From: Pseudomonadota bacterium
GTDB lineage: Bacteria > Myxococcota_A > Bradymonadia > UBA4248
Reading direction: 5' to 3'
Length of the DNA: 6,300 nt
Assembly (NCBI GenBank): GCA_009786045.1
Contig: WQTY01000134.1
Coordinates: 1-6,300 of the forward strand
The notes under the pieces are model-generated. The model was not told the DNA's origin. It saw nothing but the letters and a program-made list of their open reading frames with translations, and did no database searches. The translations under genes and the position numbers were made by a program. Positions within the stretch are counted from its first letter, which is position 1; each line of letters opens with the position of its first letter. This document shows, in pieces, positions 1 to 6,275 of this stretch.

Positions 1-18
1 GGGGGAGCAAGCTCCCCC
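1..18 (-). terminator. Perfect inverted repeat after the last gene, possible terminator
   Basis: The arms GGGGGAGC and GCTCCCCC are perfectly complementary and separated by two bases. On the minus strand this gives a seven-pair GC-rich stem closed by a G(CTTG)C loop, a stable tetraloop type in RNA. It starts 13 bp after the stop codon of the 1939-32 gene, where a terminator is expected. However, the seven-base T run seen on the minus strand (22-28) lies before the hairpin, and any T tract after it would fall outside the window. A Rho-independent terminator is therefore plausible but not shown; an mRNA 3'-end stabilising hairpin is the alternative. Confidence 0.5.
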
Positions 19-31
19 ACGAAAAAAACTT

Positions 32-1939
32 CTATGGATACTGCAGCTGGAGCTGGTGTTTTCCGCTGCCCGCAACGATCAGTGCCTGGCTGCCGTCGCC
101 CGTCATGGGCAAAACTTTGATATCAAGCGCCTGCCCATTGAGCGATATGGATTGCGGTGTGCCATAAGCCGTACGAAGAGGGATGGCCAGAGTATATTGA
201 AATGGCGCTTCGGGGAGTTCGATGCTGACATCGAGGCTTCGGTTGGCGGGCTGAAACCTCGACTGGATACGGGCTTGCTTTCGCAGGCTGTAGTGGTGCA
301 TAAAACCCTGCACAGTGGCGACCCAGATACCCCTTTCGATGGCCTCGGCCATGAGGCCAAGCCATGCTTCCAGGACGCGGTAATGAGGCGCTCGCATCAT
401 GGTATCAGCACTGAAGTGAACCACAACGGGCTGCTGATAGAGGGTGTTGGCTTCGTTGAGAAGCTGCCGCAGAAACCTGGCATCAATATCGCCCAGACCA
501 TAGGCATCGGTCACGAGGGTGGGCAGGATATAAAGAGGGAACGGGAGGCCATTTCGCTCAAGGGGCAGGAAGGGAAAACCTGTGCCAAAGAGGTAACCAA
601 AGTGACCGGCTTCGGAGGGACCGTAAGTGAGATCGATGCGGCACCTGGCAGCGGTAAGTTTTCGAAAAGTATCGACGTAGTTGTTGTCCCAATTTTGGTC
701 GGCCATTTTGCACGTATCGACATTGTGACCGGCACGCACCGAGAGAATCTGCCGCTGATCGGCAATGCTGCGCTCAATGGCCACGGGAGTAAAAAAAGAT
801 GGGCCATAGTGTCGATAGGTCACGCCGGCGGGAGGACGCAGGATGGATACCGCCGGTTCAAAGTTTCGTGCTTTGAGAGATGTCAGCCAGGCAGCGCGGG
901 TATTGTCGGTCGTCGCCAGAATGGTTGCCGTCAGCCCAAGGCTGATTTCGTGTTGAACAATGTACTCTGCCAATTCGCCGGCATCGCCAGTCTCGTGTGT
1001 CAGAAGAAGAGCACTACGGCGGCCGTTGGGAAATGGCCACAGCGTCACCATGGGTGAGGACCGCAGGACAGACTGAAGGATGTGTCGCTTAAGCAGATCG
1101 GCATAAGGCACAAGGTTTGTCTTGAGCTTTTCGTTCAACACCAGGTCGGCTGGGGTGGGATGCAGGCGCTCCGGGTCGTATTCGATGACAAAGGCATCGC
1201 TTGGACGGCCTTGCTGGATGGCAGTCATGGCCTGCCCGACATCAAAGGCGAGCACGAAGACGTGCCCGGCACCATAAACGCGGTGGTAGTGTGCGATGGC
1301 GCCGTCGAGCTCCAGGAGAAGATCCTGACGTGCCAGTGGTTCTGCGTCGAGGGCATCAATACGGAGCACCTGCGTGTCGAGTGGAATATTGAGGAGCGCA
1401 TCCCGCCACGCAGGCGGCAGAGGGGATCCGGGCGCATCGGTCAATCGCTTGATGGCAGCCGTCGTTTGGGTCTTTCGCTTCACGGCGGTCAATTCTGACC
1501 AGGGCGGCGGGGGCATCTCGATAAGAAGCGACGCCCCCTGGGCAACAACCCGTGCCATGAGCGCAATTTGCTCCTCCGACATGGCTTCCGCCGCACGGCG
1601 CGGAATGACAATAAGGCGCATCCCCTGAAAGGATGTTTCCTGAAGATCGCCGACGAGCACCATTGAGAATGGGCCGACTTCCTGAGTCAGGATGTTGTAC
1701 CAGGCAAACGAAAAATCCATGCCCGGAAAATCGTCGGCAATTTTGCTCTCGTCTGGAAGAACCAGCAATACCTCACCCGCCCCCATCTGGGGCGGCATCA
1801 TGGCCTGTCCAGCCTCATCGTGTGAAGAAAACTTCAGCGGTCGATGAGAAAGCAGCCATCCGCCCAGCACCACCACGATAATGGTCAGCAAAATCAAATC
1901 AACACGAAACCGTCGCGAAAATGTGGCATCGTTTCGCAT
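32..1939 (-). CDS. Membrane-anchored polysaccharide deacetylase-like (NodB-fold) protein, downstream paralog
   Basis: A 635-residue protein starting at ATG, with AGGGGG seven bases upstream. Residues 1-13 are basic and 14-30 form one hydrophobic helix without an obvious cleavage site, so it is probably a signal anchor with the rest outside the cytoplasm. Residues 55-255 look like a Rossmann-type, class I glutamine amidotransferase-like domain: strand VLLVLP, the block DFSFAWYNILTQEVGP (75-90), LLIEMP (138-143), and VLAFD then QQGRP (229-246). Residues 308-550 resemble a polysaccharide deacetylase/NodB barrel: LLLTHETGD (311-319), RAGH (402-405), W417, a Asp/Tyr strand (RIDLTYG), FGTGFPF (451-457) and VVVHF (505-509). 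Residues 560-635 are beta-rich. In classical NodB enzymes motif 1 carries an Asp pair and motif 2 is HxxxH; here THETGD and a lone H405 differ, so activity is uncertain. It is the tandem paralog of the 3882-1951 gene and probably co-transcribed with it. The family call comes from motif recognition, not a search; domain order is more secure than function. Confidence 0.72.
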   Translation of the reverse strand: MRNDATFSRRFRVDLILLTIIVVVLGGWLLSHRPLKFSSHDEAGQAMMPPQMGAGEVLLVLPDESKIADDFPGMDFSFAWYNILTQEVGPFSMVLVGDLQETSFQGMRLIVIPRRAAEAMSEEQIALMARVVAQGASLLIEMPPPPWSELTAVKRKTQTTAAIKRLTDAPGSPLPPAWRDALLNIPLDTQVLRIDALDAEPLARQDLLLELDGAIAHYHRVYGAGHVFVLAFDVGQAMTAIQQGRPSDAFVIEYDPERLHPTPADLVLNEKLKTNLVPYADLLKRHILQSVLRSSPMVTLWPFPNGRRSALLLTHETGDAGELAEYIVQHEISLGLTATILATTDNTRAAWLTSLKARNFEPAVSILRPPAGVTYRHYGPSFFTPVAIERSIADQRQILSVRAGHNVDTCKMADQNWDNNYVDTFRKLTAARCRIDLTYGPSEAGHFGYLFGTGFPFLPLERNGLPFPLYILPTLVTDAYGLGDIDARFLRQLLNEANTLYQQPVVVHFSADTMMRAPHYRVLEAWLGLMAEAIERGIWVATVQGFMHHYSLRKQARIQSRFQPANRSLDVSIELPEAPFQYTLAIPLRTAYGTPQSISLNGQALDIKVLPMTGDGSQALIVAGSGKHQLQLQYP

Positions 1940-1940
1940 A

Positions 1941-1953
1941 CCCCTTCCCCCTA
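1941..1953 (-). promoter_or_regulatory. Ribosome binding site overlapping the upstream stop codon
   Basis: On the minus strand the sequence TAGGGGGAAGGGG precedes the ATG at 1939. AGGGGG (1952-1947) lies seven bases from the start and shares its first bases with the TAG stop of the upstream gene. This arrangement supports translational coupling of the two paralogs in a single mRNA and fixes the start of the downstream gene. Confidence 0.7.
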
Positions 1954-3882
1954 ATCGTAGATCACGTCGATGGCATTAAACCCCTTCGACAATGGCAGCA
2001 AGACGCGATCGAAGCCAAAAACGGAGACGGTTCTCGCCGACAGAACCTCCGTCAGGAGAGCATCCTCCCGGACCCGGTGAATGCCCCGGCGAGCCTCGAC
2101 AAACGTCTTTGCACCAATGGTTTTTGGAATCGCCAAATATATCCCCGTTTCGGGTGCCAGGGTCTCAAGGCGCAGCACCTGAGAGCGACGATTGTTCACA
2201 TTCCAGTCGGTAAGCCGCGAATGCAGCTCGGCATTAAATCGTGCCCTGGAAAAACGCAGAAACGGCACCAGCCCCGTCACCCAATGCCTGAACTGGCTGG
2301 ACAAACGGTAGGCAGACTGCCAGACGCCAAAAGCCTCAATGCTGGGATCAATCTGGAAAAAATCTGTATCAAAGGTAATGCCAATACAGACGTGATGCAT
2401 CCGGCTCGAAGCCTCAAGGAACTGACCAAACCGTGCCAGGTCTTCTTCCGTCCTGAGTACGGGGAAAACAATGGGGAACTCAAGAATGTTGAATACCTTC
2501 CCATTTGTATCAATGGGCATAAAGGGCATTCCGGTGCCAAAGGCATAGCCAGGTGCATCCAGGGGCGCACGATAGGATGCATCCGCCCTGAAACCCGCCG
2601 CCGAGAGCTGCCGGAAGGGGTTCGTGTAGTGCTCACCCCAATAGCCGTCGATCGATTGTGAGGAGATAAGCGGCAGCACATCACCGAGCAGAGCTTTCAT
2701 CCCCATGGCCTGCTCCCACAGCGTAAGCCTCTGCCAGACAGGTGCGAAGGGCAGGCCGGCAACAGGCTCACCGCCAGCCCCCGTGGTACGCAAATCAAAA
2801 GCAAGTCCGACATCTGTCTGATACTGCTGCAAACGCGACAACCCCAGACTGGTGAGCGCCATGGGTGAGCGCACAAAAAGCGTCGAGGTCGCCCGAAATG
2901 TCGCTTCATACTCCGGCATCCAGATGGCTTTGTCGCCCATGCCATTTTCGCGATGCGTCACAATGACAGCACCATCCATCCCATCAAAGAAAGGCCAAAA
3001 ACCCACCACGGGGAAAAGGTCATCAAGGACACCATAAAACAGGAACCTTTCCAAAAGATCTGCCAGGGGAACCTCAGTCATCACCCCCTGAGGGAGGGAA
3101 AGATCGGAGGTCTCCAGCGCGGAGGAATCCCGAAAATTGCGAAGACTGAAATCGTCTAATGGGCGCCCCTGCTGAAGCGCCGTCAGGAGCATGCCGTAGT
3201 TGAAATCCACGGTCACAACATGGCCCGTCGCATAGGGCTTGGCATAGATGACGGGCACACCGTCGATGGTCATATACGTTGTCGCATCATCCAGGGGACC
3301 GGCAGATCCCACGACCTGCGTCAGGTTTGACAAGTCCAGCGAAGAGAGTGCCGTCGAAAAGGATTCATCCAGTCCCGCAGCATAGGTAATATTCTGCGCT
3401 GCACGAAGACCACCCTTGCCATCGGCCGATGCAATGGCGCGAATGGCACCGCCTGGCATCTCCAGCACGAGCGTGCCTCCGCGATCTAAGAATGTGCGCA
3501 ATTTCGGCGCCCAGGCATCGTGCCCCGAAGCCGACTGGGTGAGAATGACACAGCGAAACCGGCTCAGATCTTTACTTTCGAAGCTGCCGGCATCAATATG
3601 GGTCACCGGCCCAATCTCCTGTTGCAGAGTATTCAGCCAGGCCAGAGAAAAAGACATCTCGGCAAAGCTTTTGGGAGACTCAACAAAGGTACTATAGTCA
3701 ACGACAATGAGAAAATCGCTCACCGAATCGAGCGTTATCGTCGCCCCTGCCGATTGCCGTATGTCATTCTTCCACAAAAAAGGATGAAAACAAAAGTATG
3801 TCAATGCCAGCGATACGGCGACAAAACTCCAGAGTACAAATCGAATCGTCCGATCGCGCGATACCTGAACGCGTGTAGCCAC
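1951..3882 (-). CDS. Membrane-anchored deacetylase-like protein, upstream paralog with degenerate active site
   Basis: I prefer the GTG at 3882 (643 residues) because AGAAGGA sits five bases upstream; the first in-frame GTG at 3897 (648 residues) has no visible ribosome binding site. Numbering below is for 643 residues. Basic residues precede one hydrophobic helix (about 15-36), predicting a signal anchor with an extracytoplasmic body. The layout matches the downstream gene block by block: SFSLAWLNTLQQEIGP (77-92), LVLEMP (138-143), QQGRP (237-241), WPFFDG (296-301), VTHRENG (308-314), an Asp/Tyr strand (FRADASY), FGTGMPF (448-454), and a beta-rich C-terminus ending in DVIYD. This supports gene duplication followed by divergence. 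Compared with the neighbour, the RAGH motif has become a stretch around SSQSID (407-412), and the late VVVHF motif has become IGITFD with no His. Metal-dependent deacetylase activity is therefore doubtful; a binding or structural role is possible. It leads a two-gene operon 11 bp before the next start. The NodB-fold assignment is an inference from motifs. Confidence 0.7.
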   Translation of the reverse strand: MATRVQVSRDRTIRFVLWSFVAVSLALTYFCFHPFLWKNDIRQSAGATITLDSVSDFLIVVDYSTFVESPKSFAEMSFSLAWLNTLQQEIGPVTHIDAGSFESKDLSRFRCVILTQSASGHDAWAPKLRTFLDRGGTLVLEMPGGAIRAIASADGKGGLRAAQNITYAAGLDESFSTALSSLDLSNLTQVVGSAGPLDDATTYMTIDGVPVIYAKPYATGHVVTVDFNYGMLLTALQQGRPLDDFSLRNFRDSSALETSDLSLPQGVMTEVPLADLLERFLFYGVLDDLFPVVGFWPFFDGMDGAVIVTHRENGMGDKAIWMPEYEATFRATSTLFVRSPMALTSLGLSRLQQYQTDVGLAFDLRTTGAGGEPVAGLPFAPVWQRLTLWEQAMGMKALLGDVLPLISSQSIDGYWGEHYTNPFRQLSAAGFRADASYRAPLDAPGYAFGTGMPFMPIDTNGKVFNILEFPIVFPVLRTEEDLARFGQFLEASSRMHHVCIGITFDTDFFQIDPSIEAFGVWQSAYRLSSQFRHWVTGLVPFLRFSRARFNAELHSRLTDWNVNNRRSQVLRLETLAPETGIYLAIPKTIGAKTFVEARRGIHRVREDALLTEVLSARTVSVFGFDRVLLPLSKGFNAIDVIYD

Positions 3883-3887
3883 AAGAA

Positions 3888-3894
3888 TCCTTCT
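3888..3894 (-). promoter_or_regulatory. Ribosome binding site that decides the start at 3882
   Basis: On the minus strand AGAAGGA ends five bases before the GTG at 3882. It lies inside the longer reading frame that begins at GTG 3897, and nothing similar precedes that upstream codon. This argues that translation begins at 3882. Confidence 0.6.
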
Positions 3895-3906
3895 CACTCA
3901 AGAGAC

Positions 3907-3934
3907 ACACCACCTGGGGTGTATCTTCAGATAC
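3907..3934. repeat. Two adjoining inverted repeats ahead of the paralog operon
   Basis: GTATCT-TC-AGATAC (3921-3934) is a perfect 6-bp inverted repeat with a 2-base centre. Overlapping it, ACACC (3907-3911) pairs with GGTGT (3918-3922). They lie 25-52 bp upstream of the GTG at 3882, in the leader or promoter region of the two-gene operon. An operator or a leader hairpin would fit; no known regulator motif is recognised. Confidence 0.35.
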
Positions 3935-3973
3935 AAACCACCGCCAAGCGCAAGTCTCGACGTCACTATGTTT

Positions 3974-4002
3974 GGGCGCCAAAGCCCGGCCTCCCTGCGC
4001 CC
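3974..4002 (-). terminator. Weak hairpin after the kinase locus, possible terminator
   Basis: GGGCGC and GCGCCC form a six-pair stem with a 17-base loop, 50 bp after the stop codon at 4052 in the gap before the paralog operon. No T run follows on the minus strand, so a Rho-independent terminator is only a weak proposal. The remaining gap between the two operons shows no further gene. Confidence 0.25.
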
Positions 4003-4051
4003 ATCCCCCTTTTATCATCGTCCGGGTTTCATCCCCACCTGCGGCCAGCGC

Positions 4052-4936
4052 TCAGAGCAATGTCCGGCCGCATTGGCGTACCTTACTCTGCACAGTCAAT
4101 TTATCATCCTTAGACAGATTATCGTTTAGCAAACTCTTGTAGATTTCACATGCCCGTGTCCTGTCCCCGCTTGTTTCGGCCTGCTCGGCGGAAGCGAATT
4201 TCTTGGCAACAGCCGCTGACCTGGACGCCGAGCTCGAAGAAGGGGGCGGCTTTGCCGCTGGCGTGGAAGGCGGCTTTGCCGCTGGCGCTGAGGGTGGTTT
4301 CGTCGCTGGCGCTGAGGGTGGTTTCGTCGCTGGCGTTGGGGGCGGCTTTGTTGCTGGCGTTGAGGGCGGCCTGTCGACATTTCTGACCACAGGCTTGGGC
4401 GCCGGAACTTCCCGGGAAGGTTCGTCAGAAGTGGTATTGGCATGGACGGAGCGATCTTCTTTGGAGTCCGCCACACCGGAACCATCGTGAACATCCACAC
4501 CCTTAACCAAACCAAAGCTCGTGGTCCAGCCTACAGCATTGTAGGCAGCACGTGCCGCCATATCACTTAACCTGGAGATATCCCACGAAGACAATTCCGC
4601 TTGCCCGGGAACTTTCTGCAGCGGCGCATCCGTCACAGGCGGCGCTGATGACGGCACATCATCGCCGGGCACACCCTTAAAGACTAAATTCACCAGAATC
4701 ACAATAACGAGCACGCCAATCAGGCACAATCCCCCGACAACGAGAACGATGCTAAAAAGGAGAGACTTTCGGCGAGCAACCAAATCCTGAGAGACAACAC
4801 CATCGTGCGTATCAGAAAACAGCGATGACTCCTGAACAATCGTGCTCTCGCCTGCGGAAGGAACCCCTGGGCAGCGGAGGCGGAACGACAGGCGCAACCA
4901 CAGACAGAACATGCGAAACCGCAGCCCCAACCGCAC
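4052..4936 (-). CDS. Transmembrane, Pro-rich and TPR-like part, probably the C-terminal half of the kinase
   Basis: This open frame (294 codons from GTG) overlaps the end of the kinase frame by 125 bp. Its first 24 codons read like an out-of-frame shadow of the kinase tail, and neither the GTG at 4936 nor the ATG at 4912 has a convincing ribosome binding site. Real coding sense appears to start near residue 25. From there it has a polar juxtamembrane stretch, a basic RRK stop, and one transmembrane helix (about 59-86). A low-complexity region follows with five tandem copies of an 8-residue unit, (S/P)(T/A)PA(T/A)KPP (191-231), then a C-terminal piece (240-294) resembling one TPR-like helical hairpin with C263 and C289. 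This is the usual continuation of a PknB-type receptor kinase: helix, extracytoplasmic linker, small sensor domain. I infer that it belongs to the same gene as the kinase at 6122-4812. A separate overlapping gene for a small bitopic protein is the alternative. Confidence 0.6.
   Translation of the reverse strand: MRLGLRFRMFCLWLRLSFRLRCPGVPSAGESTIVQESSLFSDTHDGVVSQDLVARRKSLLFSIVLVVGGLCLIGVLVIVILVNLVFKGVPGDDVPSSAPPVTDAPLQKVPGQAELSSWDISRLSDMAARAAYNAVGWTTSFGLVKGVDVHDGSGVADSKEDRSVHANTTSDEPSREVPAPKPVVRNVDRPPSTPATKPPPTPATKPPSAPATKPPSAPAAKPPSTPAAKPPPSSSSASRSAAVAKKFASAEQAETSGDRTRACEIYKSLLNDNLSKDDKLTVQSKVRQCGRTLL
4244..4367 (-). repeat. 24-bp tandem repeat encoding Pro/Ala/Lys octapeptides
   Basis: About five consecutive 24-bp units are visible on the plus strand as variants of GGCGGCTTTGCCGCTGGCGT plus four bases. 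Most differences keep the encoded (S/P)(T/A)PA(T/A)KPP pattern, and the phase is preserved throughout. Such in-frame minisatellites change copy number easily and alter linker length without breaking the frame. The encoded segment is predicted to be an extended, positively charged extracytoplasmic spacer. Confidence 0.85.
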
Positions 4937-6122
4937 TCACAGCGCCACTCATCAGTGCGGGCCTTTCTTCAGAATGCATGGCAGGAACCTGCAACGCAGT
5001 CTTATCCTCCAAGTCATCGCAAACATCGGACCAGCCCTGATCGCCCTGAATACTTTGATAAGCCGGCACATCACAGCAAGTCGCCTCGTCGAGAGCCAAA
5101 TCCGGCGGCGCATCGCCCACGACAATCGTCTTTCGGACATTCCCCATCGGCTCCGAAATATTGGGCAAAGCCGCCAATATGGCCTCTTTCATTGCCAGGG
5201 CCGAAGGGAAACGGCGAGTGGGGTCTTTCTCAAGCGCCTGAACGCAAATGCGCTCCAGATGGGGATCCACGCAAGCATCAAGGCGAGCACGCGAGGGCGG
5301 AGGCGGCGAGGTCGAAAGGATAGACGTCGCCATATCCACCATGCTCGCCCCCTGAAAAGGAAGCTTACAGGTCAGCATGAAATAGAGAATGCTGCCCAAA
5401 CTGAACAGATCCGAAGCGGGCGTCACCGCCTTTCCCAAAACCTGTTCAGGACTCATAAAAGCCGGTGTGCCGCAAATAGCGCCTTCCCGCGTCAGCCCCT
5501 CACCCTCAATATCAATGATCTTGGCGATCCCAAAGTCAAGCACCTTGACGAGTTCCTCTCCGCCGGGCCGCGGCATGACGATGATATTCGCAGGCTTAAG
5601 ATCACGATGGATGATTCCGGCAGCATGCGCTGCCTCCAGCGCACTCGTCACTTGCAGAAGAATGCCCGCCACACGCCTTTGCGCAAGCGGAAACTCCCGC
5701 ACGACAAGATCTGAAAGGTCCTGCCCCTCCAGACACTCCATGGCAATATATGGCGCCTTAAGAAAGGTCTTGCCATAATGAAGAATGCGAATGACGTTGG
5801 GGTGCGAGAGACAGCTTGCTGCCTGAGCTTCTCGCTGAAAACGCGTCAAAACCACCCGGTTGCTCAGAAAATCGTGACGAAGAACCTTGAGCGCCACATA
5901 GGAATTCATGGCACGATGGCGGGCACGATAAACAATGCCCATACTGCCGGCACCAAGAATCGATTCAACGACGAAGGTGTTGTCAATCGTATTGCCAAGA
6001 TAAGGATCATCATCGGCAGCGCCGGAATGCCCAATCTGCGTGCCGCAGCTTGGACAAAAACCCGCACGCGCCGGACAGGGCTTTTGGCACTTCGGACAAA
6101 AAACACTCTGATGATTATGCAT
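4812..6122 (-). CDS. PknB-like Ser/Thr protein kinase with N-terminal zinc ribbon
   Basis: A 436-residue frame starting at ATG, with GAGGGG seven bases upstream. Residues 9-26 form a zinc ribbon (C9xxC12, C23xxC26). A Hanks-type kinase domain fills about 50-320: glycine loop LGAGSMG (56-62), VALK with catalytic K79, helix-C E98, HRDLKPAN with D174 and N179, DFG (196-198), activation segment with several Ser/Thr, GTPAFMSPE (218-226), and DLFSLG (238-243) in place of the commoner DxYSLG. All catalytic residues are present, so it should phosphorylate Ser/Thr using ATP in the cytoplasm. Residues 325-418 are an acidic then Ala/Pro-rich juxtamembrane linker. The frame ends at 436 without the transmembrane helix usual for PknB relatives, and the last 17 residues are arginine-rich and unlike the preceding text. 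The missing helix sits in the overlapping frame at 4936-4052, so this copy is probably truncated by a frameshift near 4864-4867. Kinase identity is very secure; the partner or substrate is unknown. Confidence 0.93.
   Translation of the reverse strand: MHNHQSVFCPKCQKPCPARAGFCPSCGTQIGHSGAADDDPYLGNTIDNTFVVESILGAGSMGIVYRARHRAMNSYVALKVLRHDFLSNRVVLTRFQREAQAASCLSHPNVIRILHYGKTFLKAPYIAMECLEGQDLSDLVVREFPLAQRRVAGILLQVTSALEAAHAAGIIHRDLKPANIIVMPRPGGEELVKVLDFGIAKIIDIEGEGLTREGAICGTPAFMSPEQVLGKAVTPASDLFSLGSILYFMLTCKLPFQGASMVDMATSILSTSPPPPSRARLDACVDPHLERICVQALEKDPTRRFPSALAMKEAILAALPNISEPMGNVRKTIVVGDAPPDLALDEATCCDVPAYQSIQGDQGWSDVCDDLEDKTALQVPAMHSEERPALMSGAVSAVGAAVSHVLSVVAPVVPPPLPRGSFRRREHDCSGVIAVF
4864..4867 (-). 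other. Candidate frameshift site (four-G run) joining kinase to its membrane part
   Basis: On the minus strand the kinase frame reads CTG CCC AGG GGT TCC and stops 17 codons later. If the GGGG run had three Gs, the frame would read CTG CCC AGG GTT CCT and continue into the transmembrane frame as PPPLPRVPSAGES, giving a single protein of about 689 residues (419 + 270). The site falls in the juxtamembrane linker where a join would be expected. Other positions in the overlap could also hold the indel. Confidence 0.55.
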
Positions 6123-6129
6123 AGCTTAA

Positions 6130-6135
6130 CCCCTC
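6130..6135 (-). promoter_or_regulatory. Ribosome binding site of the kinase gene
   Basis: GAGGGG on the minus strand is placed seven bases before the ATG at 6122, a good spacing. It supports the ATG that puts the zinc ribbon at the extreme N-terminus. Confidence 0.65.
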
Positions 6136-6172
6136 GGAGCTTGTCAGCCCCGCACGCCATATTTCTATCCGA

Positions 6173-6202
6173 TATCTACAACGAATCCTCCCCCATTGGC
6201 AA
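6173..6202 (-). promoter_or_regulatory. Weak candidate promoter of the kinase gene
   Basis: On the minus strand TTGCCA (6202-6197) and TAGATA (6178-6173) are separated by 18 bases and could serve as -35 and -10 elements about 50 bp ahead of the start codon. The -10 match to TATAAT is poor (3 of 6), so this is a suggestion only. Confidence 0.22.
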
Positions 6203-6259
6203 GATACCCAAACGGCCATTGTTCGAAGAAACGGCGCTTTATCTGAGCCGCGCTTTGGA

Positions 6260-6275
6260 GGGGGCGGCCGCCCCC
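6260..6275. repeat. 16-bp perfect GC palindrome upstream of the kinase gene
   Basis: GGGGGCGGCCGCCCCC is its own reverse complement and sits in the otherwise gene-free stretch 6123-6300. No T run follows on either strand. It could be the stem of a terminator for a gene beyond the right edge, a protein-binding site or a dispersed element; the sequence alone does not decide. Confidence 0.5.

Noticed and set aside
56..1057. Long plus-strand open frame (333 codons) opposite the downstream paralog
   Set aside because: It is antisense to a gene with recognisable domains and a paralog; its translation shows no domain and no ribosome binding site was evident.
1921..2661. Plus-strand open frame (246 codons) opposite the upstream paralog
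   Set aside because: It runs antisense to conserved coding sequence, and its product has no recognisable motif or hydrophobic pattern of its own.
3764..4018. Small minus-strand open frame spanning the gap between the two operons
   Set aside because: It overlaps the start of the upstream paralog in another frame, has no convincing ribosome binding site, and shows no domain.
4244..4367. CRISPR-like tandem repeats
   Set aside because: Units are directly contiguous, 24 bp, in frame and without spacers, so this is a coding minisatellite.
4203..4490. Gly/Ala-rich plus-strand frame with repeats resembling a structural protein
   Set aside because: It is the complement of the Pro/Ala/Lys repeat; the glycine repeats follow automatically from the 24-bp unit.
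4842..5714. Plus-strand open frame (290 codons) opposite the kinase
   Set aside because: The minus strand encodes an intact kinase domain here; the antisense translation is Arg/His-rich low-quality text typical of a shadow frame.
5906..6160. 84-codon minus-strand frame overlapping the kinase start
   Set aside because: It lies out of frame over the zinc ribbon and glycine-loop coding region, which is clearly translated in the kinase frame.
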